NCBI GenBank assembly: GCA_045586925.1 | Contig: JAZNBG010000034.1 | Coordinates: forward strand, 1-64,000 | Source of the DNA: SIG440 sp045586925 | GTDB lineage: Bacteria; Bacillota; Clostridia; Monoglobales; Monoglobaceae | DNA: 64,000 bases | Reading direction: 5' to 3' | Shown here: piece by piece, positions 57,632-64,000 of the stretch | How positions within the stretch are numbered: the stretch's first letter is position 1 | Layout of the letters: each line of letters opens with the position of its first letter | The notes under the pieces: generated by a model | The model's database searches: none | Told to the model about the DNA's origin: nothing | The model's input: the letters and a program-made list of their open reading frames with translations, nothing else | Translations under genes and position numbers: made by a program

Positions 57632-58717
57632 CTAGATTCTTGTGGGCTCTGAAGTAAGATATTTATTAACCATCATAGCTACCTTGAATATAATAGCATC
57701 ATCAAATTCTCTCAGGTCAAGACCTGTGAGCTTTTTGATTTTATCCAGTCTGTAAACTAAAGTGTTTCTGTGCACAAACAGTTTTCTTGAGGTTTCTGAT
57801 ACATTCAGGTTGTTTTCGAAGAATTTCTGAATGGTATAGATTGTCTCGCTGTCTAAAACGGAAATAGATTCCTTCTTGAAAACTTCTTTCAAAAACAACT
57901 CACAAAGAGTGGTGGGCAGCTGATAAATAAGCCTGCCGATACCAAGATTGTCATAGCTGATAATGTTCTTTTCGGTGTCAAACACTTTGCCCACCTCAAG
58001 AGCTATTCTTGCTTCGCGGTATGCACGGGCAAGCTCCTGAATAGAGTCTACAACTGTGGAGATGCCGACGGAAATTTTAACCATAGCCTCAGAATTGATG
58101 GTGTCGTGCATTTCCTGAGTTTGTTTGATAATTTCCTTCATATCAGTGCCTGACTTGATTTCTTTAACGATGGCAATGTCGTGGTCGTCAATGCGTATAA
58201 CAAAATCTCTTGTTTTGTCAGGGAAGATGTTTTGAAGTATATCTACCATAGAAATATCCACGCTTTTATGGGTTCTTATAAGGTAGACAACTCTTTCACA
58301 GTCAACCATCAGTTTAAGTTCGCGGCTTCTGTAGATTACATCGTTAGGAAGCACATTGTCAAGAATGACGTTTTTCATAAAACTGTTGCGGTCGTACTTT
58401 TCGTCATAGTACTGTTTGATTGTCAAAAAGTGAGTGCCAAGGAAGGCTGCATAGCCTTTGGCAAGCTCGTCAGTGCCTTCGCAGAAAACAACATAAGTAT
58501 TTTTGTTGCAGGTTTCAATTTTGCGGAAAACATAGCCTCCGCCTACATATTCTTCGGTATTTGTTTCAAAATGAGCAATTACCGCCTCGTTTTGATGACC
58601 AACCATAGATTCATCGCTGCAGGCTATTATGTAACCGCTGTCGTCCATTATACCGATTTTTCTGTAAATGTCCTTCTTTAATTGATTGCACGTGTTTTGA
58701 AATATTCTGTTTTGCAT
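57632..58717 (-). CDS. CdaR/PucR-type transcriptional regulator
   Basis: 361 residues. The N-terminal sugar-diacid-recognition-type domain (NRIFQNTCNQLKKDIYRKIG, IMDDSGYIIACSDE) is followed by a GGDEF-like region and the C-terminal HTH_30 helix-turn-helix (FFENNLNVSETSRKLFVHRN, TLVYRLDKIKKLTG). GGAGG precedes the start. Homologues respond to sugar diacids such as glycerate; the target is not evident, as ftsE follows only 53 bases downstream. Confidence 0.88.
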   Translation of the reverse strand: MQNRIFQNTCNQLKKDIYRKIGIMDDSGYIIACSDESMVGHQNEAVIAHFETNTEEYVGGGYVFRKIETCNKNTYVVFCEGTDELAKGYAAFLGTHFLTIKQYYDEKYDRNSFMKNVILDNVLPNDVIYRSRELKLMVDCERVVYLIRTHKSVDISMVDILQNIFPDKTRDFVIRIDDHDIAIVKEIKSGTDMKEIIKQTQEMHDTINSEAMVKISVGISTVVDSIQELARAYREARIALEVGKVFDTEKNIISYDNLGIGRLIYQLPTTLCELFLKEVFKKESISVLDSETIYTIQKFFENNLNVSETSRKLFVHRNTLVYRLDKIKKLTGLDLREFDDAIIFKVAMMVNKYLTSEPTRI

Positions 58718-58772
58718 ATGGATACCTCCGTTTTAAGGAAGAGTAAATATTCTTCCACCATAACACCTCAAT

Positions 58773-58801
58773 ATTATACCGCTTTTTTCTTCAAATTGCA
58801 A
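58773..58801 (-). promoter_or_regulatory. Promoter of the CdaR-type gene
   Basis: On the minus strand -35 TTGCAA (58801-58796) and -10 TATAAT (58778-58773), 17-base spacer. Confidence 0.75.
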
Positions 58802-59072
58802 GTTTTTTGTGCATTTTTTACAAAAAATTCATAAAAGCTGTCTTAAACCCCGTCGTTACGGACTTTTGAAGTCTTTCGCCCCGATTGCCAACACTATGCT
58901 TGTGCTCTCTGCCGGGGATGGAAAACACAGATATACTAACTTTTTTTGAAAATCGTACGTTTGTTGCACTTTGTAACTAACATTTAACATTTTTGTAATA
59001 AAGTTTGTTAATGTTGCGGGATAAATCTATCTTTATTTCTACATTTTTCAAAAAAATATTTCTTAAATTCTA
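58802..59072. other. Divergent intergenic region
   Basis: About 270 bases with no gene. A more GC-rich patch at 58847-58925 can fold weakly (gactt/aagtc and ccccg/cgggg); I do not recognise it. The rest is AT-rich. Confidence 0.4.
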
Positions 59073-59101
59073 TTGAAAATCAACAAAAAGTAATGTATAA
59101 T
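59073..59101 (+). promoter_or_regulatory. Promoter of the SLH-amidase gene
   Basis: -35 TTGAAA (59073-59078), -10 TATAAT (59096-59101), 17-base spacer. Confidence 0.75.
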
Positions 59102-59141
59102 AATATCCGTAATATTGTCAAATGAAAAAGGAATGTCTGAA

Positions 59142-60512
59142 ATGAAAAAAACACTTGCGATAGTGATGGATGTTATACTAATATTGCTTGCATTGACGCA
59201 AGGTGTTTTTGCGGCAGAGTTTCCTGACGTCCGGCACACTCATACTAACTATGAAGCGATAATGCATCTTGCCGAACTTGGTGTTATTGCCGGATATGAT
59301 GATGGTACCTTTTGCCCGGAAAAGGAGATTACCAGAACAGAGTTCTGTGCCCTTATGGCAAGAACACTTGGTTACAACAAGGATACATATATTATTAAAG
59401 ATGTACCCTTTGATGACGTCGCTGAGAACTATTGGGGGCGTGCTTATATTTCGTTCTGCTTTGAAATGGGTCTGATAAATGGTATGGAAGAGGGCGTTTT
59501 TGCTCCTGCTGATAAGGTTACTATGGCGCAGATTGCAAAAATGTCGGTATGTGCTGTGGGCAAGGAAACTGATGCAAAGGCGTTGAAGGGCGAAAAGTGG
59601 TATTCAGGTTATGTCGATGTTGCAGAACAATGCGGCTTGCTTGACAAAACCGACCAACAGCCCGACGAAAATGCTGTTCGTGCAAATGTAGCCCAGGTGG
59701 TATATAATATGGTTATGTCGAATATGGCTGATGACCCAAATGAAGATGATTTGAATCCAGACGATGATGTGGATATTTTCGATGAAGAAGATAGTGAAGA
59801 AGACGAAGAACTGACCGAAATTGAAATGGCATTTATGGAAAAGGATTATTCTGATGTAAAGGTGATTCTGGTTGACCCAGGGCACAACTTTGAAGGTAAT
59901 GACACCGGTGCAAGATATGAACCGTACAATGCGGTTGAAGAGGTTATAACATGGGAGATTGCCGAAAAGCTTCGGATAAAGCTTGAAGATATGGGATATA
60001 TGGTGATTATGACCCGTGAAGAAATGACCGACAGCATTGGCAACACATCTACAGTCGAAAGCCTTCAGGCAAGAGTGGATATGGCACATACAAATCTGGT
60101 TGATTTGTTTATTTCAATTCACTGTAATATGGGCGGTGGAACCGGAACTGAAACCTACTGTTTTGCCAATGGCGGATATTCCGCAAGATTGGCAGAGCTT
60201 GTTCAGGACAAGATTTCTGCGGTAACCGGACTTTATGACAGGGGTGTAAAAACTGCAAATTTCTTTGTGGTAAAAAATACCCTGATGCCGTCAATACTTA
60301 TTGAAACAGGCTTTATGGATACACAGAGGGATGCTTTGTTGCTGACAACGGAGTATGGACAAGATTGTTTTGCACAGGCAATCGCCGATGCAGTTTATGA
60401 ATATGATATGATGGAGCCTTTACAGATTGCGGAGTCAGAACTGAAAATTGACGAAGATGAAGATTCGCAAGCGGAAAAGGCAACAGAAGCAGAGGTTGAC
60501 AATAATGATTAA
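59142..60512 (+). CDS. SLH-domain N-acetylmuramoyl-L-alanine amidase
   Basis: 456 residues from the ATG at 59142 (AAAAGG upstream). A signal peptide (IVMDVILILLALTQGVFA) is followed by two clear SLH repeats (FPDVRHTHTNYEAIMHLAEL, GYDDGTFCPEKEITRTEFCA; PFDDVAENYWGRAYISFCFE) and a weaker third. A very acidic linker (DDPNEDDLNPDDDVDIFDEE) leads to an Amidase_3 domain: VDPGHNFEGNDTGA, the metal His in FISIHCNM, and catalytic Glu in ILIETGFMD. The SLH repeats attach it to secondary wall polymer, where it cleaves stem peptides from glycan. Confidence 0.93.
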   Translation: MKKTLAIVMDVILILLALTQGVFAAEFPDVRHTHTNYEAIMHLAELGVIAGYDDGTFCPEKEITRTEFCALMARTLGYNKDTYIIKDVPFDDVAENYWGRAYISFCFEMGLINGMEEGVFAPADKVTMAQIAKMSVCAVGKETDAKALKGEKWYSGYVDVAEQCGLLDKTDQQPDENAVRANVAQVVYNMVMSNMADDPNEDDLNPDDDVDIFDEEDSEEDEELTEIEMAFMEKDYSDVKVILVDPGHNFEGNDTGARYEPYNAVEEVITWEIAEKLRIKLEDMGYMVIMTREEMTDSIGNTSTVESLQARVDMAHTNLVDLFISIHCNMGGGTGTETYCFANGGYSARLAELVQDKISAVTGLYDRGVKTANFFVVKNTLMPSILIETGFMDTQRDALLLTTEYGQDCFAQAIADAVYEYDMMEPLQIAESELKIDEDEDSQAEKATEAEVDNND

Positions 60513-61737
60513 AAAACCGGAATTGCTTGCTCCGGCAGGCAGTCTTGCAAAACTTAAAATTGCAATAACTTATGGTGCAGACGCGGTTTATGTAGGCGGT
60601 GAGGAATTTTCGCTTCGCGTTGCTGCCGAGAACTTTACTCCTGAAGAACTTGCAGAAGGTGTGGAATTTGCCCATGAACGAGGTAAAAAGGCTTATCTTA
60701 CTGCAAACATTATCCCCCATAATGCAGATATCTGCAGATATGAGGAGTTTTTAAAAACTTATGCTAAGGCAGGTTTTGATGCTGTTATTTTGTCAGATTT
60801 GGGGATGTTTCAGTTGACCCGCGAGATTGCACCCAATCTTGAAATTCACGTAAGCACTCAGGCAAATAATGTAAACTTTAAAAGTGCCGAAACTTGGTAT
60901 AAAATGGGTGCAAAAAGGGTAATTCTGGCAAGGGAGATGTCCTTTGACGAAATTGCAGAAATTCGTGAAAAGACACCGGACGGGCTTGAACTTGAAGCTT
61001 TTGTTCACGGGGCGATGTGCATTTCCTATTCAGGCAGATGCCTTCTTAGCAATTATATGACAAACCGTGACAGTAATCAAGGCGCCTGCTCACATCCGTG
61101 CAGGTGGAAGTATTATCTTATGGAAGAAACCAGACCCGGCGAATATATGCCGGTTATTGAAAACGAAAGGGGAACTTTTATATACAATTCCAAGGATTTG
61201 TGTATGATTGAGCATATTGACAAGCTGATAAAGAGTGGTCTTGACAGCTTTAAGATTGAGGGCAGGGTTAAAACAGAGTATTATCTGGCAACGGTTGTTA
61301 AAGCATATCGTGACGCTATTGACAGATATTTTGAAGACCCTGAAGGATTTAAGACAGATTCAAGTTGGCTTGAAGAGCTTAAAAAGGTAAGCCACCGTGA
61401 TTATACTACGGGTTTCTTTTTTGGGAAGCCTGACGGCAACGAGCAGAACTATGAAACAAGCTCTTATATTAGAAATTATGAGCTTCTGGGAATTGCAGAT
61501 GACTATGACCCAACCACGGGATTGCTTTCGGTTGTGCAGAAGAACAGGTTTTTCAAAGGCTCGGAGGTGGAATTCTTAAGACCTCACGGCGATTATATAA
61601 AGCATAAAATCGAGTATATGGAAGATGAAGAAGGTAACGAACTGGAGATTGCAAACAAACCACAAAGGATTGCTAAAATCCGTATCGATACCCCTGTTGA
61701 AAAGGATTCTATGATGAGGGGTGTAAGGGAGAGATAA
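60505..61737 (+). CDS. U32 family peptidase / tRNA hydroxylation protein type
   Basis: 410 residues from the ATG at 60505, overlapping the amidase by eight bases. PELLAPAGSLAKLKIAITYG, ADAVYVGGEEFSLR, the SGRCLLSNYMTNRDSNQGAC motif with the following CxHPC-like cysteines, and KDLCMIEHIDKL are the U32 hallmarks. Some U32 members (TrhP, RlhA) are needed for hydroxylation of tRNA or rRNA rather than proteolysis. The translation-coupled link with a surface amidase is unexpected. Confidence 0.88.
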   Translation: MIKKPELLAPAGSLAKLKIAITYGADAVYVGGEEFSLRVAAENFTPEELAEGVEFAHERGKKAYLTANIIPHNADICRYEEFLKTYAKAGFDAVILSDLGMFQLTREIAPNLEIHVSTQANNVNFKSAETWYKMGAKRVILAREMSFDEIAEIREKTPDGLELEAFVHGAMCISYSGRCLLSNYMTNRDSNQGACSHPCRWKYYLMEETRPGEYMPVIENERGTFIYNSKDLCMIEHIDKLIKSGLDSFKIEGRVKTEYYLATVVKAYRDAIDRYFEDPEGFKTDSSWLEELKKVSHRDYTTGFFFGKPDGNEQNYETSSYIRNYELLGIADDYDPTTGLLSVVQKNRFFKGSEVEFLRPHGDYIKHKIEYMEDEEGNELEIANKPQRIAKIRIDTPVEKDSMMRGVRER

Positions 61738-61799
61738 CTCCCGTCTGAGATTTGTAAATAATATTAAATTATAAATTTTTATTAACAGGAGGTTTAAAA

Positions 61800-64000
61800 A
61801 TGAAAACTTCAAAACGTATTTTGTGTACACTGATGCTGGTAGTTTTCACATTGGTAAATCTTGTTGTTATGCCTGCTTCGGCTGCAACCTTTACCGACGT
61901 GACAGCAGGCACAAGCGTATACAAAGCAGTAGACGTCCTCAATAAGCTGGGTGTTATCAACGGCTACGATGACGGTACATTCAAACCTGATAACAATGTT
62001 ACAAGAGCAGAATTCACAGCAATGCTGCTCAGAACACGCGGTATGGGCTCTCTTGGCTCAACAAGCCTTGAAAATCCCCCCTTCCCTGATGTTGTAACCC
62101 CCAATGTTTCATGGGCAATAGGTAATATCCGAACAGCTCACAGTATGGGAATCATCAACGGTTATGACGACGGTACCTTTAAACCCACCAACAACGTATC
62201 TTATGAAGAAGCAATCAAGATGATTGTTTGCGCTCTTGGTTATGGTGAGATGGGAAGTGAAGGCGCAGCTTGGTATTCAAAATATCTTACCACAGCAATA
62301 CAGCTTGGATTCACCGAAGGTGTAAAAGGTGTCGTAGGTGCTCCTGCTACACGTGCTATGATTGCAGAAATGCTTTATAACTGTCTTGAAGTTGAGCTTG
62401 CTGAAAATAATGAAATCACAGACAAGACTATCTTAGAAGACGACCTTAAGCTTAATAAGCAGGTTGGTTACATTTCGGCAAATCCCACAATCAGTCTTTC
62501 ATCACCTAACGCAAATCTTCGTGACGATGAGGTTGAAATCACAGTTGACAACGTGGCAGCTATTTATAATGTAAGTGATGCATCAGAATACAGTGATATG
62601 CTTGGTGCTCAGATTACATTCTATTCAACAACTGACAGAAGTGCCGGAACAAAAACTCTGGTTATGGCAACGGTTGAAAGATCTGTAACTGTTGAGATTG
62701 AAGCTGACAAGATTGACACCAGTCTTTCTGACGAAAACGCTGTTGTTTACTATGAAAGCGATGATGCAAAGCGTTCTTCACAGATTACAATAGATCCTGA
62801 CAGTATCGTAATTTACAACGATCAGCTTTACGGTTCAAATGCAGCACTCAGCACATATGCTCAGTATTGCACAGAAAAGGGTGCTGATGCCATTCCTACT
62901 TTAGGTAGTATGAAATTCCTTGACAGAAACGGCGACAAGAAATATGATATTGTATTTATTAATTCATATGATGCATACATCGTATCTTCAGTAACTGCTT
63001 CAACTTCTACATTTGTTGATAACAACCTGAGAAAAGGCTTGACTGACAATAAAGTAACTCTTGATGTTACTGATACAGGCAAGACTATCAAGATTGTTGA
63101 TAAAACAGGCAAGGAATTAGCATTTAGCTCAATCAGGGCTGGCTCGGTTGTTTGCATTAAGGAAACAAATACAGCCAACGGCGGTCAGCACGTTATCACA
63201 GCAGTTGTTGTAAATGACGCTGTAATAGGTGCAGTAAAGGGCACAAATTCTGATGGTAGCATAAAAATTGAAAACAAGAATTATAAGTATTCTCCTCAGG
63301 CACCTTGGGTTAATCCTGTATCAGGTGCAGATGTTTCGGATATGCCTGAACCTCAGATGGGCGAAAACGGTAAGTTCTATCTTGATATGAATGGCGATAT
63401 TATCGGCTATGACAAGACAGAACAGACAAATAATCAGCAGTATGGTTATATTATGAGTGTAGGACGCAAAAATTCCGGTCTTGATGAAATATTGGTATTC
63501 CATATTCTTACCGAATCAGGTAGCAAGGTTTCATATTATGCATATGAGAAGACAAAGATAAATGGCAGTGATTTTGCAGATTTTGATGCTCTCCTTGATG
63601 CACTTGATGATACTGCATATGCCAGCGGCGCTGGAAATTACCCTGGATCAGTTGAAAATGCAGAATATTCACAGATGGTTAAGTTTACAACCAAGACCAA
63701 TAAGGGCGAGACAGTTGTTGATGAAATCATTACTGCAACAGCTGCAGACAAGGGTAAGGACATTTCAGCTGATGACCTTTATTTCTATGAAGTAGACGGC
63801 TTTATGGCTGACGATGAACTTACTTATAAGTCAACAGGCAAGCAGCTTACAGATGGAACAAAGAAAATCAATATGAGCAGTGCTATAATGTTTAAAATCC
63901 CTGAGGACAGAAGTGCAACCAAGGATTATAAAAAGATGACATTTAATGATTTGGAAAACGAAGACGAATACAAAGTTGAGTTCTATGACGTAACAGGAAC
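61800..64000 (+). CDS. Large SLH-domain surface protein (3' truncated)
   Basis: The frame is open from the ATG at 61800 (AGGAGG seven bases upstream) to the end of the window: 733 codons, incomplete. Signal peptide to about residue 28 (LMLVVFTLVNLVVMPASA). SLH repeats at about 30-80 (YDDGTFKPDNNVTRAEFTAM), 95-150 (GYDDGTFKPTNNVSYEEAIK) and a weaker one to 200. The rest is an array of beta-rich domains, of which about 545-733 resembles the protein at 48580-50253. The terminal part is missing, so total size is unknown. It is probably a major S-layer-like protein. Confidence 0.9.
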   Translation, partial: MKTSKRILCTLMLVVFTLVNLVVMPASAATFTDVTAGTSVYKAVDVLNKLGVINGYDDGTFKPDNNVTRAEFTAMLLRTRGMGSLGSTSLENPPFPDVVTPNVSWAIGNIRTAHSMGIINGYDDGTFKPTNNVSYEEAIKMIVCALGYGEMGSEGAAWYSKYLTTAIQLGFTEGVKGVVGAPATRAMIAEMLYNCLEVELAENNEITDKTILEDDLKLNKQVGYISANPTISLSSPNANLRDDEVEITVDNVAAIYNVSDASEYSDMLGAQITFYSTTDRSAGTKTLVMATVERSVTVEIEADKIDTSLSDENAVVYYESDDAKRSSQITIDPDSIVIYNDQLYGSNAALSTYAQYCTEKGADAIPTLGSMKFLDRNGDKKYDIVFINSYDAYIVSSVTASTSTFVDNNLRKGLTDNKVTLDVTDTGKTIKIVDKTGKELAFSSIRAGSVVCIKETNTANGGQHVITAVVVNDAVIGAVKGTNSDGSIKIENKNYKYSPQAPWVNPVSGADVSDMPEPQMGENGKFYLDMNGDIIGYDKTEQTNNQQYGYIMSVGRKNSGLDEILVFHILTESGSKVSYYAYEKTKINGSDFADFDALLDALDDTAYASGAGNYPGSVENAEYSQMVKFTTKTNKGETVVDEIITATAADKGKDISADDLYFYEVDGFMADDELTYKSTGKQLTDGTKKINMSSAIMFKIPEDRSATKDYKKMTFNDLENEDEYKVEFYDVTG

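Noticed and set aside
1..64000. tRNA genes, rRNA genes, CRISPR arrays or transposase-bearing insertion sequences
   Set aside because: I looked for cloverleaf-type sequences, spaced repeats and transposase motifs and recognised none; a tRNAscan or covariance search could still reveal a missed gene.

Overview
The window reads as a contiguous chromosomal segment of a low-GC, anaerobic, spore-forming member of the Clostridia, probably an uncultured gut lineage. The evidence is spoVT, the class III (oxygen-sensitive) ribonucleotide reductase operon, a SpoIID-like gene with peptidoglycan-binding neighbours, Gram-positive ribosomal leader RNAs, S-layer-homology (SLH) surface proteins and the ftsEX/M23/S41 cluster. 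The family-level assignment is a guess. I recognised no tRNA, rRNA or CRISPR array.

Layout. 1-4.7 kb: end of a possible carbohydrate-active enzyme, a PflX-like radical SAM protein, a Gfo/Idh/MocA oxidoreductase, cca and a degenerate histidine-kinase-like gene. 4.9-5.9 kb: rplM-rpsI behind an L13-type leader. 5.87-13.44 kb: an integrated element of about 7.6 kb inserted at the 3' end of rpsI. It carries int, xis, a Toprim protein, a replication-relaxation-like protein, a ribbon-helix-helix regulator, a structured non-coding region that may be an origin, a secreted stalk-domain protein, and at its right end a TIR-domain/membrane-protein gene pair behind its own promoter. That pair is the best candidate for an undescribed defence system. 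13.6-20.8 kb: a TetM/EF-G-like GTPase fused to a YacP/Rae1-like NYN nuclease, then nrdG, nrdD (with a fused redoxin) and trxB under tandem NrdR boxes. 20.8-22.7 kb: spoVT, an esterase and rpmE.

22.8-31.4 kb (minus strand): aroF-tyrA-aroB-aroA-aroC-pheA-aroK-aroQ-aroE. These cover the seven shikimate steps plus the chorismate mutase, prephenate dehydratase and prephenate dehydrogenase steps. The cluster sits behind a 46-codon leader peptide packed with Phe and Tyr codons and an intrinsic terminator, which is a ribosome-mediated attenuator. 31.4-37.4 kb: an AraC regulator, CapA and M20 genes with a small DUF2179-like fragment, a divergent LysR regulator and galactokinase. 37.4-42.1 kb: DUF4363/DUF421, a SpoIID-like/peptidoglycan-binding trio, trmB and a membrane protein.

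42.2-48.5 kb: infC (apparent AUA start)-rpmI-rplT behind an attenuator leader, a FolT-like ECF S component, a TrmH-type methyltransferase, dprA and topA. 48.6-64 kb: an SLH-less paralogue of the large SLH protein at the right edge, lysS-greA with a possible vestigial attachment site downstream, a cysteine-rich unknown, S41 protease, M23 hydrolase, ftsX, ftsE, a CdaR-type regulator, an SLH-amidase, a U32 peptidase and the truncated SLH protein.
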